Source of the DNA: Pseudomonas sp. DTU12.3
Lineage (GTDB): Bacteria > Pseudomonadota > Gammaproteobacteria > Pseudomonadales > Pseudomonadaceae
Direction of reading: 5' to 3'
Assembly (NCBI RefSeq): GCF_004124275.1
Contig: NZ_CP027218.1
Span: 2,793,501 to 2,857,500 of the forward strand
Length of the DNA: 64,000 nucleotides
Positions 8,198-16,758 of the stretch are shown one piece after another (position 1 is the first letter of the stretch; every line of letters begins with the position of its first letter). Under the pieces are notes generated by a model that worked only from the letters and a program-made list of their open reading frames with translations, did no database searches and was not told the DNA's origin. The position numbers and the translations under genes are program-made.

Positions 8198-8533
8198 ATG
8201 CGGATTTGGATCGGGAGTTTGGCGTTGGCCATGTTGGCAGGTTGTTCGTTGCCGGCATCGCTGGTACCGGGTGAGCCGAATGTCAGCAAGACCAGTGACA
8301 AGGCACCCAAGGATTATGCCGCGTGTGTATTACCGTTGTGGCAGCAAGACGTTGCGAAGACCACGCAAACGTCGATCTCCAACGGTTACCGCATCACTGC
8401 GCCGAGCATCATCACCGCTGATGAAATTCTCGATGTCGTCAAATACAAGAATGGCAGCCGGGTTTCGTTGTATCAGGGGCCACCGTGGGCGAAGTCCGGC
8501 TCGTTGCGCAAATCGGTGCGGGACTGCCTGTAA
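8198..8533 (+). CDS. Small lipoprotein, paralogue of the one at 54866-55207
   Basis: 111 aa with a lipoprotein signal, MRIWIGSLALAMLAGC, lipobox LAGC (Cys16). The mature part has YAACVLPLWQ, GYRITAPSIITADEIL and VRDCL. The lipoprotein at 54866-55207 has YADCVVPKLQ, SYRIVVPSRISADNIL and AQDCI in the same order. Two conserved cysteines probably form a disulfide. Function unknown. Earlier in-frame starts lack a signal peptide and were rejected. Confidence 0.75.
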   Translation: MRIWIGSLALAMLAGCSLPASLVPGEPNVSKTSDKAPKDYAACVLPLWQQDVAKTTQTSISNGYRITAPSIITADEILDVVKYKNGSRVSLYQGPPWAKSGSLRKSVRDCL

Positions 8534-8563
8534 CGATCGCATCGGCGGATAACAATCAGGTGC

Positions 8564-8605
8564 AAAAAAAGCAGAAACCGGATCAACGGTTTCTGCTTTT
8601 TTTTG
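8564..8605. terminator. Rho-independent terminator, bidirectional
   Basis: An 11-bp stem AGCAGAAACCG / CGGTTTCTGCT with loop GATCAA, flanked by A-run and T-run, between the convergent lipoprotein and Rrf2 genes. Confidence 0.88.
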
Positions 8606-8624
8606 CTTGCAGGTTCGGCGAGGT

Positions 8625-9173
8625 TCAGTCGGTGATGTCGGTTAACGGGATGCTGCCGACGTTGCCCTTTTTCTCGCGGCGCTCCTGAATCCAGTCTTCC
8701 ACTTGCTGGCCAAACTCCGCCGGCGCCTTGCGGCCAACCTTTCTGGCGATGTCGAGGATGGTCTGTTGGGCGAGGGCTTCTTCCATGCGTTTTTGCGCGG
8801 TCATCATCGCGCCGTGGATCGAGCAGGTGCCCTCGATTGCCCATTCCGGCGGATTACCCTCAAACAGGGCGCAACGCCCACGAATATCGCGGCATTCGAA
8901 AATATTCTTGCGCCCGTCGATGGCATTGACGATGTCGAGCAGGGTGATTTCGTCTGCCGGTCGCGCCAGGCTGAAGCCGCCGCGCACGCCTTCACTGGCG
9001 ACCACCAGTTTGCCTTTGGCCAGTTTGGTGAAGATCTTCGCCAGGTATTCCACCGGTACGCCCTGCAATTCGGCGAGATCGCGCACGCTGGCCTCGCGAC
9101 TGTCGCCGCCGTTGCCCACCAGAAAAGCCAGGCAATGAATGCCGTATTCGACGCCTGCACTGTAAAGAGACAT
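8625..9173 (-). CDS. Rrf2-family transcriptional regulator
   Basis: 182 aa. The N-terminal winged helix (MSLYSAGVEYGIHCLAFL through VRGGFSLARPADEITLLD) is that of Rrf2 regulators (IscR, NsrR, RsrR). Three cysteines at the usual cluster positions (FECRDIRGRCALF and GTCSIHGAM) suggest an Fe-S or redox sensor. It is divergent from the NDH-2-like gene at 9466, its likely target. The C-terminus (EQ..VEDWIQERREKKG) is longer than in IscR. Sensed signal unknown. Confidence 0.85.
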   Translation of the reverse strand: MSLYSAGVEYGIHCLAFLVGNGGDSREASVRDLAELQGVPVEYLAKIFTKLAKGKLVVASEGVRGGFSLARPADEITLLDIVNAIDGRKNIFECRDIRGRCALFEGNPPEWAIEGTCSIHGAMMTAQKRMEEALAQQTILDIARKVGRKAPAEFGQQVEDWIQERREKKGNVGSIPLTDITD

Positions 9174-9465
9174 AGATAAGTCCGACTTGATTTGTCGTAA
9201 ATACTATCATCCTGAGCGACCCTCGACAATCTCCTGTGCGGGATCGAATCCCGGTGTTTTCGGGGTTTAACCCAACAAATAAGCGGTAAAATCTGCCGTG
9301 TTCAATTTTAAAAGTATCGTTATTTTAGATCAAACATATCGAATAATCTGACTTGTCGCTTTTATATCCGACCAATACAGTCGGCGCTATCGGAAGGGCA
9401 GCAACAAGCCTCCGACAAAATTCGTGACACCTCTTTCCACGGTTCGGCTTTTCTGGAGACACACA

Positions 9466-10671
9466 ATGAAGCAGCAGATTCTGGTGATCGGCGCAGGTTT
9501 TGGCGGTATGTGGTCGGCATTGAGTGCGACACGCCTGGTTGATCTGCACGGTCGCGACGACGTCGAAATCAGCGTTCTGGCACCACAGGCAGAGCTGCGC
9601 GTGCGTCCGCGTTTCTACGAACCGAACGCCCATCAGCTCGCGGCACCGCTGGCGGAACTGTTCGAAGCAGTCGGCGTTCACTTCATCAAGGGTGCCGCCG
9701 AAACGATCGATGTCGCCGCTAAAACCGTCGGTTATCGCGATGCGACAGGCGTACAGCAGGTGTTGCACTTCGACAAACTGGTGCTGGCCAGCGGCAGCGG
9801 TCTGGCCCAATCCGCCACTCCGGGCGTTGCGCAACACGCTTTCGACGTTGATCAGATCGAGGCGGCGATCCGTCTGGAAACGCATCTGAAATCCCTCGCA
9901 AATCTGCCTGACAGCCAGGCACGCAATACCGTGGTAGTCGCCGGTGGCGGTTTCACCGGCATTGAAACGGCGACTGAAATGCCCGGGCGTCTGCGCGAAA
10001 TTCTTGGCGAGCAGGTCGACATCAAAGTGATCGTCGTAGATCGCGGGCAGAAGATCGGCGCTTCGATGGGCGAAGAGATCAGCCATTCGATCATCGAGGC
10101 CAGCGCAGAACTGGGCGTTGAATGGCGTTTGGGTGTGTCGGTGCAATCGGTCGATGCTGACGGCGTGACGCTGTCGGACGGGCAACGCATCGAAGCGAAA
10201 ACCGTGGTCTGGACCACCGGCGTACGCGCCAGCTCGCTGACCGGGCAGATTCCGGCCGAGCGCGACAAACAGGGGCGACTGCACGTCGACGCGCACCTGA
10301 AAGTCATCGGCCAGGACGACATCTTTGCCACCGGCGACGTGGCCTACGCCGCCACCGACGACATCGGCAACTACGCGCTGATGACCTGCCAGCACGCTAT
10401 TTCGCTGGGCCGTCACGCCGGTAACAACGTCGCGGCGCAGCTTCTTGGCATCGATCCGACGCCGTACAGCCAGCCGAAATACGTGACCTGCCTGGACCTT
10501 GGCGCATGGGGCGCGGTTTACACCGAAGGCTGGGATCGCCAAGTGAAACTGATCAAGCAGGAAGGTAAAACCCTGAAGACCCAGATCAACACCCAGTGGA
10601 TTTATCCGCCAGTGGCTGATCGCGTGAGTGCGCTGGCGGCGGCTGACCCGATGATTCCTGTGGTCGCGTAA
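9466..10671 (+). CDS. FAD-dependent NADH dehydrogenase-like oxidoreductase
   Basis: 401 aa. The N-terminal FAD-binding Rossmann motif is ILVIGAGFGGMWSAL, and a second nucleotide site is VVAGGGFTGIETATEM. The FAD-contact motif DDIFATGDVAYA lies near the C-terminal third. This layout is that of type II NADH dehydrogenases and related pyridine-nucleotide disulfide-family enzymes, which pass electrons from NAD(P)H to quinones or other acceptors. It starts at MKQQIL (ATG 9466, GGAGACACACA upstream) and is followed by a terminator. The divergent Rrf2 gene suggests redox control. Confidence 0.85.
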   Translation: MKQQILVIGAGFGGMWSALSATRLVDLHGRDDVEISVLAPQAELRVRPRFYEPNAHQLAAPLAELFEAVGVHFIKGAAETIDVAAKTVGYRDATGVQQVLHFDKLVLASGSGLAQSATPGVAQHAFDVDQIEAAIRLETHLKSLANLPDSQARNTVVVAGGGFTGIETATEMPGRLREILGEQVDIKVIVVDRGQKIGASMGEEISHSIIEASAELGVEWRLGVSVQSVDADGVTLSDGQRIEAKTVVWTTGVRASSLTGQIPAERDKQGRLHVDAHLKVIGQDDIFATGDVAYAATDDIGNYALMTCQHAISLGRHAGNNVAAQLLGIDPTPYSQPKYVTCLDLGAWGAVYTEGWDRQVKLIKQEGKTLKTQINTQWIYPPVADRVSALAAADPMIPVVA

Positions 10672-10688
10672 CGAAAGCCTTGACCAAC

Positions 10689-10718
10689 AAATCCCGCTCA
10701 CTGAGCGGGATTTTTTTT
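10689..10718 (+). terminator. Rho-independent terminator
   Basis: Stem AATCCCGCTCA / TGAGCGGGATT followed by eight T residues, 18 bp after the oxidoreductase stop. Confidence 0.92.
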
Positions 10719-10832
10719 GCCTGCACTGATTCCTGCACGACAGGGCTATGACTAAAAGTCATTGCCCCATGATTTTTAATGGTTACGGCCGGCTCATTGC
10801 CCGGTGTTAAAAAATCGCAAACACAGCTCATC

Positions 10833-10841
10833 AATAACAAC
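10833..10841 (+). promoter_or_regulatory. A-rich AATAACAAC leader, possible Hfq/Crc site
   Basis: An AAN-repeat tract lies just upstream of a possible 22-codon ORF and the fae operon. AAN repeats near translation starts are the known Hfq/Crc catabolite-repression target in Pseudomonas. Assignment here is by pattern only. Confidence 0.35.
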
Positions 10842-10859
10842 CAGAGAGCGTTTGCAGCC

Positions 10860-10928
10860 ATGTCGCATTTGTCCCGCCGCATTTCCCCACGCCCGTTATT
10901 GACCGCGCTCGCCATCCGGCCGGCGTGA
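10860..10928 (+). CDS. Possible 22-residue leader ORF upstream of fae
   Basis: ATG at 10860 (MSHLSRRISPRPLLTALAIR) ending TGA at 10926-10928, with AGAGAG 11-16 bp upstream. It sits 40 bp before fae. It might be a leader peptide or a chance ORF. No homologue recognised. Confidence 0.25.
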   Translation: MSHLSRRISPRPLLTALAIRPA

Positions 10929-10968
10929 GCTATCGAACATCCCTCGTATCGCAAGAGAGTAATGACTG

Positions 10969-11481
10969 ATGAAAGAACTCGACCTGTACATCGGTGAAGG
11001 TTTCGAAGGCCCGGGCGTGAACGCCGCGCACATCAACATCCTCATCGGCCCGCGCAACGGCCCGGCCGGGCAGGCGTTCGCCAACAGCCTGGCGTCGCCA
11101 AGCCAGGGTCATTGCCCGTTCATGGTGATCGCGCAGCCAAACATTCCGGTCAAGCCGATGACCCTGTATGTGAACAAAGCCGCGATCAACAGCGATCTGC
11201 ACGGCAATGCCACGTGGGGCGCCTCGCAAGCCGGAATCGCCAAAGCGGTACTCGAAGCGTTGCTCGACGGCACCTTGCCGCCGGAAGCCGAGGACGAGTG
11301 GGCGATCGTCACCGCCAACTGGGTCAACCCGGCCTGCGACGACCTCGATGCGGTGTACCAGAACAACTACAACGCCTGCCGCACTGCGATCCGCGCGGCG
11401 CTGACCGGCAAGCCGCAAATCGCGCAACTGAAAGATGTCGTGGCGCACATCAGCAACCCTTTCTACACGCCAAAAGCCTGA
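10969..11481 (+). CDS. fae: Formaldehyde-activating enzyme homologue (Fae)
   Basis: 170 aa, the usual length of single-domain Fae. Fae condenses formaldehyde with tetrahydromethanopterin in methylotrophs. Characteristic stretches are seen: LYIGEGFEGPGVNAAHINIL with the putative catalytic histidine His21, IGPRNGPAGQAFA, and NKAAINSDLHGNATWGASQA. Pseudomonads normally lack methanopterin, so the homologue may bind formaldehyde or another aldehyde, or use another carrier (inference). First gene of an operon with an aldo/keto reductase (10-bp gap) and an aldehyde dehydrogenase. Confidence 0.9.
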   Translation: MKELDLYIGEGFEGPGVNAAHINILIGPRNGPAGQAFANSLASPSQGHCPFMVIAQPNIPVKPMTLYVNKAAINSDLHGNATWGASQAGIAKAVLEALLDGTLPPEAEDEWAIVTANWVNPACDDLDAVYQNNYNACRTAIRAALTGKPQIAQLKDVVAHISNPFYTPKA

Positions 11482-11491
11482 GGTCCGCGCC

Positions 11492-12526
11492 ATGCAATAT
11501 ATTCGTTTGGGCAACTCCGGCCTGCAAGTTTCGCGTCTATGCCTGGGCACCATGAACATGGGCACGCCAGACTGGAAACCGTGGATCTTCAATGAAAAAC
11601 AGAGCGAGCCGATTGTCGCGCACGCATTGGCCAACGGCGTCAATTTCATCGACCTGGCGGACTTCTATTCCGCCGGTGTCGGCGAAGAAGTGGTCGGGCG
11701 CATCGTCAAGCGCCTGGCCCGTCGCGAAGATCTGGTCATCACCACCAAGGTCGGTTACGGCACCCGTAGCGGCATCAACGCCAGCGGCCATTCGCGCAAG
11801 CACATCATGGACAGCATCGATGCCTCGCTGAAGCGTCTGGACATGGATTACGTCGACGTGTTCATGCTGCATTACTTCGACGTGAATACCCCGGTCGAAG
11901 AGACCATGGGCGCGCTGAACGACATCGTGCGTTGCGGTAAAGCCCGCTACATCGGTGTGTCGACGATGCTGACCGGGCAACTGGCGAAGATCCTCATGGC
12001 CTGCGAGCGCAACGGTTGGGTCAAGCCGATCAACATGCAGCTGCAACTGAACTGCGCCTACCGCGAAGAAGAGCGCGAAATGATTCCGTTCTGCCGCGAT
12101 CAGGGCATCGGTGTCTCGGTGTTCAGTCCTTTGGCGCGCGGTCTGTTGACCGGTGACGTGCAATCGACCCGTAACCAGACTGACTTTTTCACCCAGCAGA
12201 TGTACAGCGACGAAGCCTCGTTCGAGATCGCGCATTCGGTGCAGCGCGTGGCCCGTGCTCGCGGCGTATCGAATGCGCAGATCGCGCAGGCGTGGGTGGC
12301 CAATCACCCCGGCGTCGATTGCATGCTGGTCGGCGCCGACACCACGGCGCAATTCGACAGTGCGCTGGCCGCACTTGAAACCAGGCTCGATGCTGACGAG
12401 TTGCACGAGCTGGAGCGCAATTACACCCCGTGCGACGTGATCAACGACTACACCGCTGGTAAACGCATTCTGCGTTCGGCCCGTCCGGGGCTGGAGCGTT
12501 TCACTCTGCAAGGGGCAGTGGCATGA
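11492..12526 (+). CDS. Aldo/keto reductase
   Basis: 344 aa NADPH-dependent (beta/alpha)8 oxidoreductase. The AKR tetrad is visible: Asp and Tyr in NFIDLADFYSAG, Lys in VITTKVGYGT, His in VFMLHYFD. The C-terminal cofactor segment SNAQIAQAWVANHPGV is present. It lies between fae and an aldehyde dehydrogenase, overlapping the latter by 4 bp (ATGA), so it is translationally coupled. The substrate is probably an aldehyde or ketone of the same pathway; not determinable here. Confidence 0.9.
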   Translation: MQYIRLGNSGLQVSRLCLGTMNMGTPDWKPWIFNEKQSEPIVAHALANGVNFIDLADFYSAGVGEEVVGRIVKRLARREDLVITTKVGYGTRSGINASGHSRKHIMDSIDASLKRLDMDYVDVFMLHYFDVNTPVEETMGALNDIVRCGKARYIGVSTMLTGQLAKILMACERNGWVKPINMQLQLNCAYREEEREMIPFCRDQGIGVSVFSPLARGLLTGDVQSTRNQTDFFTQQMYSDEASFEIAHSVQRVARARGVSNAQIAQAWVANHPGVDCMLVGADTTAQFDSALAALETRLDADELHELERNYTPCDVINDYTAGKRILRSARPGLERFTLQGAVA

Positions 12527-13956
12527 GCGATTTGATCCGTCACGGCAACTTCATCGACGGCCAGTGGGGCAAGGGCGGCGTGACCTATGCGGTGCGCAAC
12601 CCAGCCAATAATGAGCTGATCGCCGAGGTGCAAAAGGCTGGTGCCGAAGAAACCGGCCTGGCCATCGACGCCGCTAACCGCGCACTGCCGGCATGGCGCA
12701 AATTGACCGCGAAGGAACGCAGCCAGCGTCTCAAGCGCTGGAGCGATTTGCTGCTCGCCAACCAAAGGGATCTGGCCACCTTGCTCAGTCGCGAGCAGGG
12801 TAAACCGTTGGCCGAGGCGATGGGCGAAGTGGTCTACGCGGCGAGTTTCCTCGAATGGTTTGGCGAGGAAGCCAAGCGCGCCTACGGTGATGTAATCCCG
12901 AGCCACAAGGCGGATGCGCGGATCATTGTGGTCAAGGAAGCCATCGGTGTGGTCGCCGCGATTACACCGTGGAACTTCCCGCTGGCCATGGTCACTCGCA
13001 AGGTCGGTCCAGCCCTGGCGGCCGGTTGCACAATGATTCTCAAGCCGTCTGAAGAGACGCCGTTGTCGGCCTTCGCCTTGGCGGTGCTGGCCGAGCAGGC
13101 GGGTATTCCGGCGGGCGTATTCAACGTCGTTTCCGGCGATGCCGTGGCGATAGGCGGTGCGCTGCAAGCGTCGAGCGTCGTGCGCAAATTGTCTTTCACC
13201 GGCTCGACCCGCATCGGCAAATTGCTTATGCGCCAGGCGGCCGACACGCTGAAAAAAGTCTCGCTGGAGCTGGGCGGCAACGCGCCGTTCATTGTCTTCG
13301 ACGACGCCGATCTGGACGCGGCAGTCAAAGGCGCAATGGCCTCGAAATTCCGTAACACCGGGCAGACGTGCGTGTGCGTGAATCGCTTCTTTATCCAGGA
13401 TGGCGTCTATGAAGCCTTCACCGGCAAGCTCGCCGAAGCAGTCGCAGTGATGCGCGTCGGCAGTGCGCTGGAGGGTGAAACCGAGCAAGGCCCGTTGATC
13501 AATGCGGCGGCGCTGGCCAAAGTCGAAAGGCATGTCGGCGATGCATTGGAGAAGGGCGCCACGCTGTTGTGCGGCGGCCGTCGTCACGCGCTCGGCGGTA
13601 CGTTCTACGAGCCGACCATTCTGACTGAGGTCAGCGGCGACATGCTCATCGCTCAGGACGAAACCTTCGGCCCGGTGGCAGCATGCTTTCGTTTCAAGGA
13701 CGAGGCCGAAGTGCTGGCACGGGCCAATGACACGCCATTCGGTTTGTCGGCGTACTTCTACAGCCGCGATATCGGCCGGGTCTGGCGCATGGCCGAAGGG
13801 CTGGAGGCAGGCATGGTCGGGATCAACGAAGGGATCATCTCGACCGAAGTGGCGCCGTTCGGCGGGATCAAGGAATCGGGCCTTGGGCGCGAAGGGTCGA
13901 AGTACGGTCTGGATGACTATCTGGAGATCAAGTACCTGTTGATGGGCGGTCTCTGA
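12523..13956 (+). CDS. NAD(P)-dependent aldehyde dehydrogenase, GabD-like
   Basis: 477 aa, full length. Catalytic Cys lies in NTGQTCVCVNRF, the general-base Glu in LELGGNAPFI, cofactor-binding residues in TPWNFPLAM and SFTGSTRIGK, and the C-terminal motif is GGIKESGLGREG. The closest visual match is the succinate-semialdehyde dehydrogenase group, but this group is broad. It is coupled to the aldo/keto reductase upstream, and an MFS transporter follows after a REP element. Probably oxidises an aldehyde intermediate of the fae-linked pathway. Confidence 0.9.
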   Translation: MSDLIRHGNFIDGQWGKGGVTYAVRNPANNELIAEVQKAGAEETGLAIDAANRALPAWRKLTAKERSQRLKRWSDLLLANQRDLATLLSREQGKPLAEAMGEVVYAASFLEWFGEEAKRAYGDVIPSHKADARIIVVKEAIGVVAAITPWNFPLAMVTRKVGPALAAGCTMILKPSEETPLSAFALAVLAEQAGIPAGVFNVVSGDAVAIGGALQASSVVRKLSFTGSTRIGKLLMRQAADTLKKVSLELGGNAPFIVFDDADLDAAVKGAMASKFRNTGQTCVCVNRFFIQDGVYEAFTGKLAEAVAVMRVGSALEGETEQGPLINAAALAKVERHVGDALEKGATLLCGGRRHALGGTFYEPTILTEVSGDMLIAQDETFGPVAACFRFKDEAEVLARANDTPFGLSAYFYSRDIGRVWRMAEGLEAGMVGINEGIISTEVAPFGGIKESGLGREGSKYGLDDYLEIKYLLMGGL

Positions 13957-13976
13957 CCCTCAGCGAAGATCCCCTT

Positions 13977-14067
13977 TGCGGGAGCGCGCATGCTCGCGAA
14001 TGAGGTGTATCAGTCAACGCTTATATGAACTGACACTCAGCCTTCGCGAGCAGGCTCGCTCCCACAT
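13977..14067. repeat. REP inverted repeat, family I (GGGAGCG..CTCGCGAA)
   Basis: The left arm TGCGGGAGCGCGCATGCTCG and the right arm CCTTCGCGAGCAGGCTCGCT followed by CCCACA are inverted copies about 40 bp apart, between the aldehyde dehydrogenase and MFS genes. Confidence 0.85.
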
Positions 14068-14100
14068 AAAGCCAAAGCAAGAGCAATCGGTTTCTCCGTC

Positions 14101-14111
14101 AATAACAACAA
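14101..14111 (+). promoter_or_regulatory. AATAACAACAA leader, probable Hfq/Crc motif
   Basis: A repeated AAN tract 12-23 nt before the MFS start codon and directly before its RBS (TTGGAGACG). In Pseudomonas, Hfq with Crc represses translation at such sites when preferred carbon sources are present. Pattern match only. Confidence 0.5.
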
Positions 14112-14123
14112 TTGGAGACGAAC

Positions 14124-15488
14124 ATGTCCGCTCAACCCATAAAAATCGATGACCTGCCCATCGGCCGTTTTCACCTCAAGATCGCCGGCCTGACCTTCGG
14201 CGCGCACTTCACCGACGGCTATATCCTTGGCCTGATCGGCATCGCGTTCACCTTGCTCAGCCCGCAGATGCAGCTGGATGCGTTCTGGCAGGGATTGATT
14301 GGCGCCTCGGCGTTGATCGGGCTGTTTCTCGGCAGTTTGTTTTTCGGCTGGATCTCGGACAAGGTCGGTCGGCAGAAAATCTTCCTGGTCAGTTTCGTGC
14401 TGATCACCATTGCCTCGGTGATGCAGTTCTATGCCGAAACAGCCATGGGCCTGTTTCTCTGCCGGGTGTTGATCGGTATCGGTCTGGGCGGAGATTTCAG
14501 TGTCGGTCACGCCATGCTGGCCGAGTTCTCGCCGAAGAAGCATCGCGGCGTGCTGCTCGGTTCGTTCAGTGTGATCTGGACCTTCGGCTACGTCGCCGCA
14601 ACCTTCGTCGGCACCGCAATGCTGAGTCTTGGCGACGATGCCTGGCGCTGGATGCTCGCGTCGTCGGCAATCCCGGCGGCGTTGATCCTGATCGCGCGCA
14701 TTGGCACGCCGGAATCGCCTCGCTGGCTGGTCAATCAGGGGCGCATCGCCGAGGCGCGAGCGATTGTCAAAAAGCACTTGGGCGCCAACGTCGAGCTGGA
14801 CGAAACACGCTCCAGCGAAACCCGCTCTGGCTATGCGGTGCTGTTCAGTCGCGAATACCGCAAGCGCACGGCATTCAATTGCCTGTTCTTCGTATGCATC
14901 GTGATGCCGTATTTTGCGATCTACACGTTTCTGCCCTCGATCCTGCAGAAGATGGGCCTGGCCGAAGGCTTCGGCACTGAACTGATGCTCAATATGCTGC
15001 TGATCCTCGGCGCGCTGATCGGCATCTGGTGCACGATCAAATTCACCCGGCGCGGGTTCCTGATCAACTCGTTCATCATTCTCGCGGTGGCGCTGTTTCT
15101 ACTGGCGGTGTTGCCGGGCAGTGCGGCGTGGTTGATGGTGCTGGTGTTCGGTGTGTTCACGCTGGTGCTGTCGGCGGTGAGCAATCTGGTCGGAGTGTTT
15201 CCGGCGGAGAGCTTTCCCACCGAAGTGCGTGCCAGCGGGATTGGCCTGGCGACGGCAGTGAGCCGCCTCGGTTCGGCAGTCAGTACCTTCCTGTTGCCGG
15301 TGAGTGTGGCCGGGATCGGCCTGAGTCCGACCATGGCCATTCTCGCGGCGATCCTGGCGATTGGCGCGTGGCTGTCGTGGGCGTGGGCGCCGGAAACCAA
15401 GGCGCTGACGCTGAGTCAGGCGTGCAAGGCGCAAAGTCCGGTGGACGGCCCTGCAATCGCAGTAAGCAAAATCGCCACGCCGATTTGA
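14124..15488 (+). CDS. MFS transporter, sugar/metabolite:H+ symporter type
   Basis: 454 aa, twelve hydrophobic segments. MFS motif A is GWISDKVGRQKIF in the loop after TM2, and RVLIGIGLGGDF together with PESPRWLV after TM6 is typical of the sugar/aromatic-acid porter group. Start at MSAQPIK (ATG 14124, GGAGACGAAC upstream) rather than the METN codon 12 bp earlier, which is closer to the RBS than usual. It follows the fae-AKR-ALDH operon and precedes a convergent LysR gene, so it probably imports that pathway's substrate. Confidence 0.87.
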   Translation: MSAQPIKIDDLPIGRFHLKIAGLTFGAHFTDGYILGLIGIAFTLLSPQMQLDAFWQGLIGASALIGLFLGSLFFGWISDKVGRQKIFLVSFVLITIASVMQFYAETAMGLFLCRVLIGIGLGGDFSVGHAMLAEFSPKKHRGVLLGSFSVIWTFGYVAATFVGTAMLSLGDDAWRWMLASSAIPAALILIARIGTPESPRWLVNQGRIAEARAIVKKHLGANVELDETRSSETRSGYAVLFSREYRKRTAFNCLFFVCIVMPYFAIYTFLPSILQKMGLAEGFGTELMLNMLLILGALIGIWCTIKFTRRGFLINSFIILAVALFLLAVLPGSAAWLMVLVFGVFTLVLSAVSNLVGVFPAESFPTEVRASGIGLATAVSRLGSAVSTFLLPVSVAGIGLSPTMAILAAILAIGAWLSWAWAPETKALTLSQACKAQSPVDGPAIAVSKIATPI

Positions 15489-15507
15489 TGTGTAAGGCTC
15501 AAAGGCC

Positions 15508-15676
15508 TACCCCCTCACCCCAACCCTCTCCCCAAGGGGCGAGGGGGAAGGGAGCCGATCTTCGCGGGGTTCAAAATTTGAGTTCCGCTCGATATTTCAG
15601 GTCGCCGCACTTCGCACATTCACCTCGGTCAGTTCCCTCTCCCTCCGGGAGAGGGCTAGGGTGAGGGGCTCTTTCA
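15508..15676. repeat. Pyrimidine-rich dispersed inverted repeat (CCCTCACCC..CTCTCCC)
   Basis: The left arm CCCCCTCACCCCAACCCTCT, with CCCC.AAGGGG, pairs with the right arm CCCTCTCCCTCCGGGAGAGG followed by GCTAGGGTGAGGGG. This dispersed element of pseudomonads fills the gap between the convergent MFS and LysR genes and may act as terminator on both strands. Confidence 0.7.
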
Positions 15677-16549
15677 GGGGTTACTCACCAGACTCAACCA
15701 ATCAGTAAACAGCTTCACCTTCGATAATCCTTGCTTGTCATTCGCCACATCCAGCCAATACCCATAAGGCCCGATCACTTCAATCGGAGTGATCGGCACC
15801 AGGCTGCCATTGGCCAATTCCTTCTCGATCATCTGCCGGTCAATCACCGCCAGTCCGCCACCGGCCAGTGCGGTGTGAATCACCTGATCCAGCGTGCTGA
15901 ATTCCAGGCCCTGTCCCGCATCGATATCCTCACGACCCATCGCCGCCAGCCAGTTCTCCCAGACCTTCAGGCGCTTGCCGTCATGCAGGATGTGCAGCAG
16001 TGCAAAGTCATGTAGATCCAGTGCTTGATCACCATTGAACAGTTCCGGGCTGGCCACTGCGATGTGCCGCTCCATCACCAGCAACTGACTGGCGCATTGC
16101 GTTGATGCAGCGAGGCCGAAACGAATGTGGCAATCGATTTCCGCGAGGCTGTCGTGGCTGGCCTGATTGGTCACGCTGAGGCTGATGTCAGGGTAGCGCT
16201 GGCAGAACGCGCGCAAGTGCGGTGACAGCCAGCGCGTCGCCCAGGTTGGCGGTGCAAGTACGCGCAGGCGTTGCCGCAGATTCGGTACGCGGACGGCTTG
16301 CAAGGCACGCTCCATGTGGTCGAACGCTTCAGCAAGATGCGGCTTGAGATTGCTGCCGGCTTCGGTCAGCGACAGGCCTTGGGGCGTGCGCACGAACAGG
16401 GCGACGCCGAGGTAGTCTTCGAGTTGTTTGATCTGGCGACTGACCGCGCCCTGGGTGACGTTGAGGCCGAGGGCAGCCTGGCTGAAGCTGCGATGGCGCG
16501 CGACTTCTTCGAACACGCGCAGGGTGTTGAGGGAGGGCAGTTGACGCAT
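15674..16549 (-). CDS. LysR-family regulator, GcvA-like
   Basis: 291 aa. The N-terminal winged helix-turn-helix (LPSLNTLRVFEEVARHRSFS to VTQGAVSRQIKQLEDYLG) is followed by a periplasmic-binding-like effector domain with PTWATRWLSPHL, as in the GcvA subgroup. It is convergent with the MFS gene of the fae cluster and upstream of the porin across a REP element, so it probably controls the fae cluster. The regulators at 18124-19056 and 29749-30633 belong to the same subgroup. Confidence 0.88.
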   Translation of the reverse strand: MRQLPSLNTLRVFEEVARHRSFSQAALGLNVTQGAVSRQIKQLEDYLGVALFVRTPQGLSLTEAGSNLKPHLAEAFDHMERALQAVRVPNLRQRLRVLAPPTWATRWLSPHLRAFCQRYPDISLSVTNQASHDSLAEIDCHIRFGLAASTQCASQLLVMERHIAVASPELFNGDQALDLHDFALLHILHDGKRLKVWENWLAAMGREDIDAGQGLEFSTLDQVIHTALAGGGLAVIDRQMIEKELANGSLVPITPIEVIGPYGYWLDVANDKQGLSKVKLFTDWLSLVSNP

Positions 16550-16661
16550 GGAGGCAGAACCCCGGATCGAGCGTTTGGCTCGGTTTGTTTTTTGTAGGTT
16601 TTGTTTGTAGGGGGTATCTGACTATTGCGCAGGGTTTGATGCAAGGGTTGTTTGTGCGGGC

Positions 16662-16730
16662 ACCTTCGCGAGCAGGCGCGCTGCCACATTGAAATGCATT
16701 CCAGGGTGGGAGCGAGCCTGCTCGCGAACG
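16662..16730. repeat. REP inverted repeat, family I
   Basis: ACCTTCGCGAGCAGGCGCGC and GGGAGCGAGCCTGCTCGCGA form inverted arms about 25 bp apart, 29 bp downstream of the porin stop. Confidence 0.85.
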
Positions 16731-16758
16731 CTATCTCATCGGCGCAATAACGGCTGGA

